DNA from: Neisseriales bacterium
Lineage (GTDB): Bacteria > Pseudomonadota > Gammaproteobacteria > Burkholderiales > UBA11063
Assembly: GCA_008017145.1 (NCBI GenBank)
Contig: SSGY01000223.1
Coordinates: forward strand, 1 to 38,831
DNA length: 38,831 nucleotides
Direction of reading: 5' to 3'
This document shows positions 8,763 through 18,598 of this stretch, one piece after another. Position 1 is the stretch's first letter; every line of letters starts with the position of its first letter. The notes under the pieces are model-generated. The model saw only the letters and a program-made list of their open reading frames with translations. It was not told the DNA's origin and did no database searches. The position numbers and the translations under genes were made by a program.

Positions 8763-9728
8763 TTATATTAGTTGATTTTGTATTATACAATCAATTACCT
8801 CATTTGGTTTTAATTCTTGCTTATATCCACCTAAGTTAAATCCAATATTGCTTTCCACAATTCCAACATATGATGGTTTACTATGTAGATATATTGCTAT
8901 AGTTGGAATTTTTAATAAATTAGCCATATGTGTAAAACCTGTATCTACCCCAACAACTAAACTACTTTGTTTAATTAAACCACTTAATTCTGCAAAATTT
9001 AATTTGTTAATTACTACAAATTTATCGCCAGTTATATTTTCACTGAGTTTAGTTACAAAATTTAGTTCATCAGAATTACTATGCGTAACAACAATATTTT
9101 TATCAGTATTTTCAATAAGCCAATTAATCAAATATACCCAATTATCTAAATTCCACTTTTTGCTTTCTTTTGAAGTACCATGCAAGATTAATATATAGTC
9201 ATTATCAAAATTTAACTTAGGTTTAATTGTATTAATAATAAAACTAAATTCGCTTAAATTATTTTGTAAATTAAATATTTTTGCTATTAATCCCCGTAAT
9301 CTAATTACAGCGACAGCATTTTGATCAACATAATATTTATAATTATATAAATAACTAGCTAGTTTCTCACGAGCACTTACATAATCAAGACCAAAGACTT
9401 TACCATTAAAAAGAATTTTTGCTAAAACTGCTGATTTTATCAAGCCTTGAGTATCAATTATATAATCATATTTTTTATCTATAGTTAATTTTCTAAACTG
9501 TAAAACTTTAAATAACCAACTAAATTTATTTCTCTTCCATTTTCGTAAAGGAATTGAAATCACATTATTTATCAGAGGTGATAATTTAGCTACTCCTTCA
9601 AAATTGCTGTCTACTAACCAATCAATTTCAGAATCTGGTAATATTTTTTTTATATCAGTTAAAACAGTCATAGTATGAAGAATATCTCCAATTGAAGATA
9701 ACCTAATTATAAGAATTTTTGTAATCAT
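8763..9728 (-). CDS. waaC: LPS heptosyltransferase I
   Basis: A glycosyltransferase family 9 enzyme, 321 residues, that adds the first L-glycero-D-manno-heptose to Kdo2-lipid A at the cytoplasmic side of the inner membrane. ILIIRLSSIGDILHT at 6-20 is the family N-terminus with catalytic Asp15. The C-terminal VGVDTGFTHMANLLKIPTIA motif binds ADP-heptose. A TKPSYVGI-like segment (SKPSYVGI here) favours WaaC over WaaF. It is the first gene of the minus-strand LPS operon and faces the AT-rich spacer at 9729-10267. A short TAGG ribosome site precedes the ATG at 9728. GC is near 20-25%. Confidence 0.9.
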   Translation of the reverse strand: MITKILIIRLSSIGDILHTMTVLTDIKKILPDSEIDWLVDSNFEGVAKLSPLINNVISIPLRKWKRNKFSWLFKVLQFRKLTIDKKYDYIIDTQGLIKSAVLAKILFNGKVFGLDYVSAREKLASYLYNYKYYVDQNAVAVIRLRGLIAKIFNLQNNLSEFSFIINTIKPKLNFDNDYILILHGTSKESKKWNLDNWVYLINWLIENTDKNIVVTHSNSDELNFVTKLSENITGDKFVVINKLNFAELSGLIKQSSLVVGVDTGFTHMANLLKIPTIAIYLHSKPSYVGIVESNIGFNLGGYKQELKPNEVIDCIIQNQLI

Positions 9729-9752
9729 TAAGCCTATTTACTAACAAATAAT

Positions 9753-9761
9753 TGTGGATAG
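9753..9761 (-). promoter_or_regulatory. Near-consensus DnaA box
   Basis: On the minus strand this reads CTATCCACA, one mismatch (first base) from TTATCCACA. It lies 24 bases upstream of the waaC start within the candidate origin. Confidence 0.4.
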
Positions 9762-9774
9762 ATTAATAAATAAC

Positions 9775-9783
9775 TGTTAATAA
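9775..9783 (-). promoter_or_regulatory. DnaA-box-like 9-mer TTATTAACA, copy 1
   Basis: The minus-strand 9-mer TTATTAACA differs from TTATnCACA only at position 6. TTATCAACA, also one base off, follows on the plus strand at 9791-9799. In such AT-rich DNA some matches are expected by chance. Confidence 0.25.
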
Positions 9784-9931
9784 AATTATATTATCAACAA
9801 AATAAATTAAATTTACTTATTTACTAACAATATAAACATATTAATCAATATTTATACTAACCAAGTTTAATATAAAATAACTATTTGATATTATTATAAA
9901 AATATTAATTAATAACATAAATAGTACTCAT

Positions 9932-9944
9932 TAATAACTATAAT
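9932..9944 (+). repeat. 13-mer TAATAACTATAAT, copy 1 of 3
   Basis: An exact 13-base direct repeat in the candidate origin; other copies are at 9971-9983 and 10208-10220. Iterated AT-rich 13-mers are characteristic of duplex-unwinding elements, but low sequence complexity could also produce them. Confidence 0.6.
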
Positions 9945-9970
9945 AATATATATAAGTATTATATTATTAA

Positions 9971-9983
9971 TAATAACTATAAT
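9971..9983 (+). repeat. 13-mer TAATAACTATAAT, copy 2 of 3
   Basis: Exact copy, 39 bases after copy 1 and in the same orientation. Confidence 0.6.
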
Positions 9984-10049
9984 TCAAATAAAATTTAATA
10001 TATTTAAAACCTATTTTTAATATAACTTGTTAGTTAATCAAAATTAGTC

Positions 10050-10075
10050 TGTTAATAAATCAACACTTATTAACA
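10050..10075. repeat. Inverted pair of DnaA-box-like 9-mers
   Basis: TGTTAATAA (10050-10058) and its exact reverse complement TTATTAACA (10067-10075) are separated by eight bases. The same 9-mer is present at 9775-9783. Each is one base off TTATnCACA. Confidence 0.4.
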
Positions 10076-10207
10076 TTTAAAATTTAATATCCAATTATAT
10101 TAACAAAATATGATTAAACTAATATTTAATTATTAACTATTTTTATATAACTTTAATATTCTGTTTTAATTAAATATTAAATGTATGTTAACAGAAAAAT
10201 TAGTAAT

Positions 10208-10220
10208 TAATAACTATAAT
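10208..10220 (+). repeat. 13-mer TAATAACTATAAT, copy 3 of 3
   Basis: Exact copy in the same orientation, 33 bases upstream of the fpr extended -10 element. Confidence 0.6.
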
Positions 10221-10252
10221 AAAGTATATATATTAAATAAATAATACATAAA

Positions 10253-10261
10253 TGATAAAAT
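10253..10261 (+). promoter_or_regulatory. Putative extended -10 promoter of fpr
   Basis: TGATAAAAT fits the extended -10 pattern and is identical to the element before the repeat lipoprotein gene at 23504-23512. It would start transcription near 10268, leaving a short leader with the GTGAGGA ribosome site before the ATG at 10292. Confidence 0.45.
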
Positions 10262-10291
10262 TGCGGATTGTTATTAGTGAGGATACATAAC

Positions 10292-11068
10292 ATGAGTAAA
10301 GAAAATAAATATACTATAGAAAAAATAACATATTTAAAACAATGGACAGATCATTTATTTAGTTTTAAAATTACAAGAAATGAAGCTTTTAAATTTATTC
10401 CAGGTCAATTTGCTAGACTTGGTGTTAAAAAAGAAGATGATAGTATTGTCTGGAGACCTTATTCAATTGTCTCTGCAGATTATGATGAAGAATTAGAGTT
10501 CTATTCAATTGTTGTACCTGATGGTGAATTTACACAACGTTTAAAAAACCTTAATTTAAACGATGATATATATATAGATAAAACTAATTATGGATTACTA
10601 ACTACAGACCGCTTTGAAAATGGTAAAGATTTATGGTTTTTATCAACAGGTACTGGTTTAGCACCTTTTATCTCAATATTGTATGATTTTACAATATGGG
10701 AACAATATGATAAAGTTATATTAGTCCATGGTGTAAGAACTGCTGAAGAACTAGCATACCAAGATACAATAAATGATTTCTTTACTCATGAATATTATGG
10801 TGACTTAGTTAGAGATAAATTAGTATATGTTAAAGTTGTTACTCGTGAAAATTCTGGTGGTGATTTATATGGACGAATTACAGAATTAATAAAAAATGGT
10901 GAACTTGAGAAATTTGTTAATATTCCAATTACAATTGAAAATAGTAGAATTATGATTTGTGGAAATCCAGAAATGGTAAGTGATACTAGACATATGTTAG
11001 CTGAAAAAGGGTTAACTGTTTCTAAACGTGGAAATCCAGGTAATATGGCAGTTGAAAATTATTGGTAA
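10292..11068 (+). CDS. fpr: Ferredoxin/flavodoxin--NADP+ reductase
   Basis: A soluble FAD enzyme that exchanges electrons between NADPH and ferredoxin or flavodoxin. From the ATG at 10292 it has 258 residues, the usual size of the Azotobacter/betaproteobacterial subclass. RPYS at 55-58 binds FAD, STGTGLAPF at 118-126 binds NADP, and ICGNPEM and the C-terminal GNPGNMAVENYW stretch complete the family pattern. A longer reading from a TTG at 10268 is possible, but the GTGAGGA site at 10277-10283 is placed for 10292 and the -10 element at 10253-10261 would put the transcript start near 10268. It is the first plus-strand gene to the right of the candidate origin. Confidence 0.93.
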   Translation: MSKENKYTIEKITYLKQWTDHLFSFKITRNEAFKFIPGQFARLGVKKEDDSIVWRPYSIVSADYDEELEFYSIVVPDGEFTQRLKNLNLNDDIYIDKTNYGLLTTDRFENGKDLWFLSTGTGLAPFISILYDFTIWEQYDKVILVHGVRTAEELAYQDTINDFFTHEYYGDLVRDKLVYVKVVTRENSGGDLYGRITELIKNGELEKFVNIPITIENSRIMICGNPEMVSDTRHMLAEKGLTVSKRGNPGNMAVENYW

Positions 11069-11075
11069 AATAAAA

Positions 11076-11091
11076 TGTTTCATGTGAAACA
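11076..11091 (+). promoter_or_regulatory. parS-like ParB-loading site 2 (fpr-rsmB spacer)
   Basis: TGTTTCATGTGAAACA is the exact reverse complement of the site at 7276-7291 and is one base from the parS consensus. It lies in the 46-base gap between fpr and rsmB, so no protein sequence constrains it. Confidence 0.8.
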
Positions 11092-11114
11092 TAATGAATA
11101 AGTAGTAGATATAA

Positions 11115-12332
11115 ATGGATGAATATAAAGCTACAATAAATATACTAAATAATGTATATAGTGGTAAAAATTTAAATGAAGAATTATTTGAATATAAAAG
11201 TAATGCTAATATAGCAAAAATAAGGTTTTTAGTTTATGGTGTTATTCGTAATTATTTTTTGATTAAATTCTATATAAAAAATATAACAAACTATATATCA
11301 AAACAAAATGAAATTTTAGTTCAAATAGGAATATTTGAGCTAAATGAAAGTAATAAACCAGAGTATGCTATAGTAAATAATCTAGTAAGTATTTCAAATA
11401 TAAATAATAAAAAATTTATAAATTGGGTGTTGCGTGAATATCAAAGAAATTTAGAATTATTAAGAAAATTGGCTGAGAAAGATTATTCTATAAAATATAA
11501 TATTCCAAATTGGATGATTGATATTTTAAAAAAACAATATAAAAAAGAATATATGAATTTTCTTGAAGGATTTAATTTTCATCCAGCTTTTGGTTTGAGA
11601 GTAAATATTAAAAATAAATCATTAGAAGATTATTTATCTATTCTTGATAATAATGATATAAAGTATAAATTAATAAAAAATAAAATTTATTTGAAACAAC
11701 CACTGAATGTTGAGGATATACCTAATTTTAATATTGGTTATGTTAGTATACAAGATATAGCAGCACAATATTTAGTAGATATATTAAATAGAAATAATGT
11801 TATTCCAAAAAAAGTGATTGATGCTTGTGCTGCGCCGGGTGGTAAAACTTGTCAAATATTAGAAAATTATAATTGTGACTTAATTGCTTTAGATATTAGC
11901 AATACTAGATTAGAAAAAGTAAATCAAAATTTAAAGCGTTTAAATTTAAAAGCTGAGGTATTAGTTGGTAATGCAGCAAACAAAGATTGGTGGAATACAA
12001 AGAAAGTTGATTTAATTGTTGCTGACGTACCATGTTCAGCAAGTGGAACAATAAAAAGAAATCCAGATATAAAAATAAATCGGAATTATAATGATGTTTT
12101 AAAATTTGTAGAAACTCAGCGTAGAATAATAATAAATATGTGGGATTGTTTAGAACATAATGGATTTTTACTATATATAACTTGTTCAATTTTTCGTGAA
12201 GAAAATCAAGATAATTTATTATGGTTTAGAGATAATATTAAAGGTTTTAGTATAATAGATGAATTACAAATTTATCCAACGGAATACAATGATTCATTAT
12301 ATTATGCATTAGTAAAAAAAATTGATTTATAG
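11115..12332 (+). CDS. rsmB: 16S rRNA m5C967 methyltransferase RsmB
   Basis: A SAM-dependent rRNA methyltransferase of 405 residues. An N-terminal NusB-like RNA-binding domain (about 1-130) is followed by the Rossmann catalytic domain. DACAAPGGK at 236-244 is the SAM motif I; DVPCSASG carries Cys307, which releases the product, and YITCS carries nucleophile Cys357, the two-cysteine arrangement of RNA m5C enzymes. In many proteobacteria rsmB sits next to ntrYX-like genes, as here. The coding sequence is extremely AT-rich (one sampled line 17% GC), with many AAA, AAT and ATA codons. Confidence 0.95.
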   Translation: MDEYKATINILNNVYSGKNLNEELFEYKSNANIAKIRFLVYGVIRNYFLIKFYIKNITNYISKQNEILVQIGIFELNESNKPEYAIVNNLVSISNINNKKFINWVLREYQRNLELLRKLAEKDYSIKYNIPNWMIDILKKQYKKEYMNFLEGFNFHPAFGLRVNIKNKSLEDYLSILDNNDIKYKLIKNKIYLKQPLNVEDIPNFNIGYVSIQDIAAQYLVDILNRNNVIPKKVIDACAAPGGKTCQILENYNCDLIALDISNTRLEKVNQNLKRLNLKAEVLVGNAANKDWWNTKKVDLIVADVPCSASGTIKRNPDIKINRNYNDVLKFVETQRRIIINMWDCLEHNGFLLYITCSIFREENQDNLLWFRDNIKGFSIIDELQIYPTEYNDSLYYALVKKIDL

Positions 12333-12418
12333 ATTTTTATTATAAATTAATTTATATTTACTGGAATAGTAATAAAATTTTGAGATATTATAAGTTATCA
12401 ATATTTAGGTATTAATAA

Positions 12419-14539
12419 ATGAAAAAAACTAACATTGGGTTTTTAATAGTATTATTTATATTAATAATTTTTAGTTATTTTTATGTAACAATTTATTCAA
12501 AATATGATGTTATGTTATATTTGAATGATTATAAGGAAATTATTCAACTTAATCGTATTATTGAAGTGTTACTATTTATAACTATTGCATTTTTTGTATA
12601 TAAAATTTTTTTTAGAAGTAGTTATGTTTTTGGTTCAAAGATAACAAAAAAATTATTTATACTTTTATCTTCAGTTATAGTTATACCTTCATTGATAAAT
12701 ATCAAAATTGCAAATTATTTTATTGATAATACAGTCAATCGCTTATTTAATCCACAAATAGAAGAATTATTTGATAATAGTTTTAATATAGCTGAAGAAA
12801 GTATTAAATATTTTTCTAAAGAATTACGAAAGAAATCGGTAATTGCAGCAGAATATTTGAAGTTAGTTGATAAAAATGATGATAAAGCAGATTTAGCTAA
12901 AATTCGAAATATTTTGGATGTTACTAGTTTAACCATTTATAAAGAAAATGGTATATTAGAACTACAAGATAAACAAAATGATAGTAAATATTTCCCTAGG
13001 TTATTACCAAAGTATATTATTGATAAAATAAAAAATTCTGGTTATTATTATGAAATTAATAAAGATAATAGCGGTAATTATTTATTTTACTATTATCAAT
13101 TTTATGATGATAATAAAATTATTGCATTAACTCAATTTGCTCCAGATTTTATTCGAATAGATAATACCAAGTTAATCCAAAATAAAGAATTATATTTAGG
13201 ATTACTTAATAATAAAGATCATTTAAAAGATGTATATACTAGTACATTAATTATTAGTGTGCTATTATCAATTTCAATAGCCGTATTATTATCAATGTTT
13301 TTTTCTCAATTTTTAATCAAAAGAATAAGTAATTTGATTGAAAATATTGAATTAATTAAACAAGGTTCGTTTTCGAATAATAATTCATTTCAAGGTAATG
13401 ACGAATTATCACAACTTATTACGTCTTTTAATGAAATGAGCCATAATTTAGATCGAGTAAGAAAATTAGAAAAATTCCAAAAAGATCAAATAACTGCATC
13501 AAAAAATTTCCTTGAAAACTTAATAAATAACCTTAATTTAAGTGTAGTTGTTTATGATCAGGATTATGTTATTAAGAGTATTAATGTAATAAGTCACAGT
13601 ATACTTGATATAGAGTTAGAAAATGTAAGAGGAACTCCACTAAATCAATGGGGAAATTTATACCCACATCTTGAGGATTTAATAAATATAATTGAAATTA
13701 ATTCTAAGCAAAACAATGAATGGGAAGAAAATGTAATTGTTCGCAATAAACATAGTATAAAAAATTTGTATATTAAGACAATAAAATTTAAAACTCACGA
13801 AAATAGCCAATACATGACTTTGATAAGTGATGTAACTAATTTAATTAAAGCTAAACAAAATCAAGCTTGGGCTGATATTGCAAAACGTTTAGCTCATGAA
13901 ATAAAAAATCCATTAACACCAATTGTATTATCAGCAGAACGAATTGAAATGAAATTAATGCCTAAATTATCAAGTGATGATCAGGTATTTTTACAAAGAT
14001 TAGTTAAACAAATTATCATTCAAGTGGAAGATCTTAAAGGTTTAGTTAATAAATTCAGAGATTTTGCAAATATAAATAAACCTAGTTTATCTAAAATTGA
14101 AATGGTTCATTTCTTCAATCAATTTTTGGCTTTATATGAAAATATTAACTATATTAAATTTGAGATAGAAATACCGGAAAATGAAATTTCTATTATGGGC
14201 GATTCAAGTTTATTAAGGCAAGTTTTTCATAATTTATTAAAAAATTCAATAGAAAGTATTGAAAATATTGAAAATAAATCAATTAGAATTATTTTAGATA
14301 TTAAGAATGAATATTTAGGAATTACTATTAAAGATAATGGAAATGGTTTTGAAAGTATAATAATGGAGAACTTATTTGAACCATATCGTACCACGAAAGG
14401 AGTTAAAGGAAGTGGCCTAGGAATGGCAATTGTGAAGAAAATTATTGATGAACATAATGGTAAAATTGAAGTATTTAATGACAACGGTGCCAATGTAGTA
14501 GTAAAATTACCACTTATTAGTCAAAATACTGTATTATAG
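12419..14539 (+). CDS. ntrY: NtrY-like membrane sensor histidine kinase
   Basis: A 706-residue two-component kinase. Hydrophobic segments near residues 6-26, 46-62 and 74-95 and a fourth near 274-300 bracket an extracytoplasmic sensing region. A HAMP linker follows (about 300-350), then a PAS-like domain (about 365-470), and the transmitter with phospho-acceptor His493 in AHEIKNPLTPI, the NtrY-type H-box. The ATPase domain has NLLKNS (N box), DNGNGF (G1) and GSGLGMAI (G2). NtrYX systems respond to nitrogen or redox conditions in other proteobacteria; the signal here is unknown. The response regulator follows 10 bases downstream. GC is about 20-27%, in contrast with its partner gene. Confidence 0.88.
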   Translation: MKKTNIGFLIVLFILIIFSYFYVTIYSKYDVMLYLNDYKEIIQLNRIIEVLLFITIAFFVYKIFFRSSYVFGSKITKKLFILLSSVIVIPSLINIKIANYFIDNTVNRLFNPQIEELFDNSFNIAEESIKYFSKELRKKSVIAAEYLKLVDKNDDKADLAKIRNILDVTSLTIYKENGILELQDKQNDSKYFPRLLPKYIIDKIKNSGYYYEINKDNSGNYLFYYYQFYDDNKIIALTQFAPDFIRIDNTKLIQNKELYLGLLNNKDHLKDVYTSTLIISVLLSISIAVLLSMFFSQFLIKRISNLIENIELIKQGSFSNNNSFQGNDELSQLITSFNEMSHNLDRVRKLEKFQKDQITASKNFLENLINNLNLSVVVYDQDYVIKSINVISHSILDIELENVRGTPLNQWGNLYPHLEDLINIIEINSKQNNEWEENVIVRNKHSIKNLYIKTIKFKTHENSQYMTLISDVTNLIKAKQNQAWADIAKRLAHEIKNPLTPIVLSAERIEMKLMPKLSSDDQVFLQRLVKQIIIQVEDLKGLVNKFRDFANINKPSLSKIEMVHFFNQFLALYENINYIKFEIEIPENEISIMGDSSLLRQVFHNLLKNSIESIENIENKSIRIILDIKNEYLGITIKDNGNGFESIIMENLFEPYRTTKGVKGSGLGMAIVKKIIDEHNGKIEVFNDNGANVVVKLPLISQNTVL

Positions 14540-14549
14540 GTTAGAATAA

Positions 14550-15131
14550 ATGGATAAATTAATATTGATTGTAGATGATGAGCTTGGCATTCGCGAGTTA
14601 CTCCGTGAGTGTTTAGAGGATGAAGGTTATGTTGTAAAATTAGCTGAAAATGCGTTGGAAGCTGATAAAATAGTTAAGGAACATCGTTTTGATTTAATCT
14701 TGATGGATGTATGGTTACCTGATATGGATGGTGTATCATTGTTTAAAAGATTTTTATCTAACGGTATCACTGCTCCAGTTATCATGATGTCTGGGCACGC
14801 TTCAATAACTAGTGCTCTTGAAGCAATTAGGATTGGTGCTAGAGATTTTCTTGAAAAACCACTTTCTTTAAGTAAGCTGTTACCATTAGTCGATAAGCAT
14901 ATTTTAAAAGAACGTACTAATAGTGATGGAATTTTAGAAGATATTTCTGAAATTATTACGCTTGATTTAAATAATCAGCTAAAAGGTATAAAAGAAACTT
15001 TAGAACGTAGATATTTTTTATATCATATGAATAAGCAAAAAGGTAATATAACTAAAATTGCAGAAGTTTCAGGTGTAGATAGAGCTCATTTATATCGTAA
15101 ATTTAAAAATTTAGGTATTAAAATTAAATAA
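14550..15131 (+). CDS. NtrX-like response regulator lacking the AAA+ domain (REC + Fis HTH)
   Basis: A 193-residue regulator. The receiver domain (1-120) has acidic Asp9/Asp10, phospho-acceptor Asp53, Ser81 and Lys103. The C-terminus (about 145-193) is a Fis-type helix-turn-helix, with GNITKIAEVSGVDRAHLYRKFKNLGI closely resembling the NtrX end. The sigma-54-activating AAA+ domain of about 230 residues, with GAFTGA, is absent, and the reading frame is continuous. The result has the domain plan of RegA/PrrA/ActR, so it probably acts with sigma-70 rather than sigma-54 RNA polymerase. It is paired with the NtrY-like kinase. GC jumps to about 40% here. Confidence 0.85.
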   Translation: MDKLILIVDDELGIRELLRECLEDEGYVVKLAENALEADKIVKEHRFDLILMDVWLPDMDGVSLFKRFLSNGITAPVIMMSGHASITSALEAIRIGARDFLEKPLSLSKLLPLVDKHILKERTNSDGILEDISEIITLDLNNQLKGIKETLERRYFLYHMNKQKGNITKIAEVSGVDRAHLYRKFKNLGIKIK

Positions 15132-15161
15132 TATTTAAGCGGATAATAGTATAGTTAATTT

Positions 15162-16535
15162 ATGAAAATTTTTAATAGCTTATCTAAACAAAAAGAAGAC
15201 TTCATTCCAATTAAACACAACGAAGTTAAAATGTATATCTGCGGACAGACTGTTTATGATTATTGTCATTTAGGTCATGCTCGTAAAGCCGTTGTGTTTG
15301 ATATGGTGCGCCGTTGGTTTATTGCTAGTGGATATAAAGTCGTGTTTGTAGAAAATATTACGGACATAGACGATAAAATTATTCGACGTGCTGAAGAAAA
15401 TGGTGAAACTATTTACCAATTAACCGAGCGCTACATAAAATACATGCATGAAGATTTTGCTTCCTTAGGTGTTATGCGTCCTGATCATGAACCAAAAGCT
15501 ACTGAATATGTTTCTCAGATGGTTTATCTCATTCAAGATTTAATCAATAAAAATTATGCATATCAAGCTATAAATGGAGACGTGTATTACCGCGTACGTA
15601 AATTTGTTGGTTATGGTAAATTATCTGGAAAATCTTTAGATGATTTAAGAGCTGGTGAACGTGTAGATGTTGACCTTAATAAAGAAGATCCACTTGATTT
15701 TGTATTATGGAAAGCATCAAAAGAAAACGAAGTTTATTGGGACTCTCCTCTTGGAAATGGTCGCCCAGGGTGGCACATTGAATGCTCAGCAATGTCAGAA
15801 GAGATTCTTGGTAAAAATTTTGATATTCATGGTGGTGGTCAAGATTTACAGTTTCCTCACCATGAAAATGAAATTGCTCAAAGTGAAGCTCATAATGGGT
15901 GTCAATTTGCTAATTATTGGATGCATAATGGATTTTTAAATGTTAATGATGAAAAAATGTCCAAGTCACTAGGTAATTTCTTCACATTGCGTGATGTGCT
16001 AAACCAGTATAATCCTGAGGTGATTAGATATTTTATACTAAAGAGCCACTATCGTAGTCCGTTAAACTTCAGTTATGATAATTTATTAGATGCAAAAAAT
16101 AGTCTTACTAGACTCTACCAAACGTTGCGTGAGTATGATTTTAGTAGCAATATTTGTGATTTTAGTAAAATAGACTGGTCGGTTAATTATGCGGTAAACT
16201 TTAAAAATGCTATGGATGACGATTTTAATACGTCATTAGCAATTAGCATTCTTTTTGAATTAGTTAATGAAATTAATCGTACTAAAGATTTTGAATTGGC
16301 AAAATTACTTTATATATTAGCTAATACAATTGGTTTATTAAGTAATAATCCACAACAATTTTTACAATCAGGCGTGGAGTTATCGGCGCAAGTTATTGAA
16401 GAAATGATAGTAAAACGTAATCAAGCTCGCCTAGATCGTGATTTTGCTCTGTCAGATAAAATTCGTGATGAATTATTATCCAACAATATCGTTTTGGAAG
16501 ATAGTAAAAATGGCACAATTTGGCGTAAACTATGA
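15162..16535 (+). CDS. cysS: Cysteinyl-tRNA synthetase
   Basis: Class I aminoacyl-tRNA synthetase that charges tRNA-Cys in the cytoplasm. The 457-residue length is standard. HLGH (HIGH motif) is at 36-39, KMSKS at 265-269, and Cys28 plus the WHIECSAM cysteine and the HHENE segment supply the zinc site that recognises the cysteine thiol. The C-terminal anticodon-binding helical domain is complete. It begins 30 bases after the NtrX-like gene. It ends 76 bases before the atpI start chosen here. Confidence 0.97.
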   Translation: MKIFNSLSKQKEDFIPIKHNEVKMYICGQTVYDYCHLGHARKAVVFDMVRRWFIASGYKVVFVENITDIDDKIIRRAEENGETIYQLTERYIKYMHEDFASLGVMRPDHEPKATEYVSQMVYLIQDLINKNYAYQAINGDVYYRVRKFVGYGKLSGKSLDDLRAGERVDVDLNKEDPLDFVLWKASKENEVYWDSPLGNGRPGWHIECSAMSEEILGKNFDIHGGGQDLQFPHHENEIAQSEAHNGCQFANYWMHNGFLNVNDEKMSKSLGNFFTLRDVLNQYNPEVIRYFILKSHYRSPLNFSYDNLLDAKNSLTRLYQTLREYDFSSNICDFSKIDWSVNYAVNFKNAMDDDFNTSLAISILFELVNEINRTKDFELAKLLYILANTIGLLSNNPQQFLQSGVELSAQVIEEMIVKRNQARLDRDFALSDKIRDELLSNNIVLEDSKNGTIWRKL

Positions 16536-16564
16536 GCTTTTACGTAATAAAAAAATTTGGTTTA

Positions 16565-16573
16565 TGCTATAAT
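16565..16573 (+). promoter_or_regulatory. Extended -10 promoter of the atp operon
   Basis: TGCTATAAT is a perfect extended -10 element located 30 bases after the cysS stop. It predicts a transcript start near 16580, which excludes the TTG at 16557 and supports the GTG at 16611 as the atpI start. No clear -35 hexamer is seen. Confidence 0.6.
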
Positions 16574-16610
16574 CGTGACTTGCAATAAAGTAAATAGCTT
16601 GGAAGAAGCT

Positions 16611-17755
<1,145 letters not shown>

Positions 17756-17796
17756 TTTTTTATTGTTTGGTGTGTTTTTTGTTTTTAATTTTTTAG

Positions 17797-18093
<297 letters not shown>

Positions 18094-18122
18094 TCGTAAT
18101 TAATATTTAAAGGAGATTCCTC

Positions 18123-18593
18123 GTGAATATTAATGCAACAATGCTCGGAGAAATGATTACCTTCATTTTGTTGGTACTCTTTACAATGAAATTTGTCTGG
18201 CCGCCGATTAGTAGTATGCTTGAAGAACGTGCAAGTAAGATTACTGACGGTTTAGCTGCTGCTGAAAAAGGTAAGCAACAGTTATTAGACGCTGAAGCAA
18301 ATATTGCCGAAGAGTTGAAAAAAATTCAAGCTCGTGCAGGTGAAATAGTTGCTAACGCTGAAAAAAGAGCTAATCAAGTTATCGAAGAATCAAAAGAGCG
18401 TGCTCGTATCGAAGGTGACAAAATTATTGCTGATGCTAAAGCTCAGATTGAACAAGATTTTGTACGCATGAAAGAGGACTTACGACTACGTGTTTCAGAT
18501 TTGGTAATACGCGGTACTGAGCAGATTTTGCGCGTTGAAATTGATCAATCTAGACATGAGAAAATATTAGCTCAACTTAAAGCGGAGTTATAA
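18123..18593 (+). CDS. atpF: ATP synthase Fo subunit b
   Basis: Peripheral stalk subunit: one N-terminal transmembrane helix (about 8-26, ending KFVWPPI) and a long charged coiled coil to residue 156. The GTG start at 18123 is supported by AAAGGAG upstream and by the MNINATMLGEMITF N-terminus, which matches the usual MNINATxxGQ start. It follows atpE by 29 bases and precedes atpH by 5. Confidence 0.96.
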   Translation: MNINATMLGEMITFILLVLFTMKFVWPPISSMLEERASKITDGLAAAEKGKQQLLDAEANIAEELKKIQARAGEIVANAEKRANQVIEESKERARIEGDKIIADAKAQIEQDFVRMKEDLRLRVSDLVIRGTEQILRVEIDQSRHEKILAQLKAEL

Positions 18594-18598
18594 TAATC

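Larger units (their letters stand above)
9729..10267. other. Candidate chromosomal replication origin (AT-rich intergenic region)
   Basis: A 539-base gene-free spacer between divergent genes, with roughly 10% GC in sampled lines. It contains three exact copies of the 13-mer TAATAACTATAAT and several 9-mers one base from the DnaA box TTATCCACA or TTATnCACA. Plus-strand composition changes from C>G on its left to G>C on its right. Parts of the right end hold the fpr promoter. Two parS-like sites lie 2.4 kb left and 0.8 kb right of its edges. The ATP synthase operon, origin-proximal in many proteobacteria, begins 6 kb to the right. No dnaA or dnaN is in the window, so this is inferred, not proven. 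Confidence 0.6.

Noticed and set aside
9729..10267. CRISPR array or plasmid-type iterons
   Set aside because: There are no regularly spaced 25-40 bp repeats; the 13-mers are irregularly spaced and purely AT-rich.
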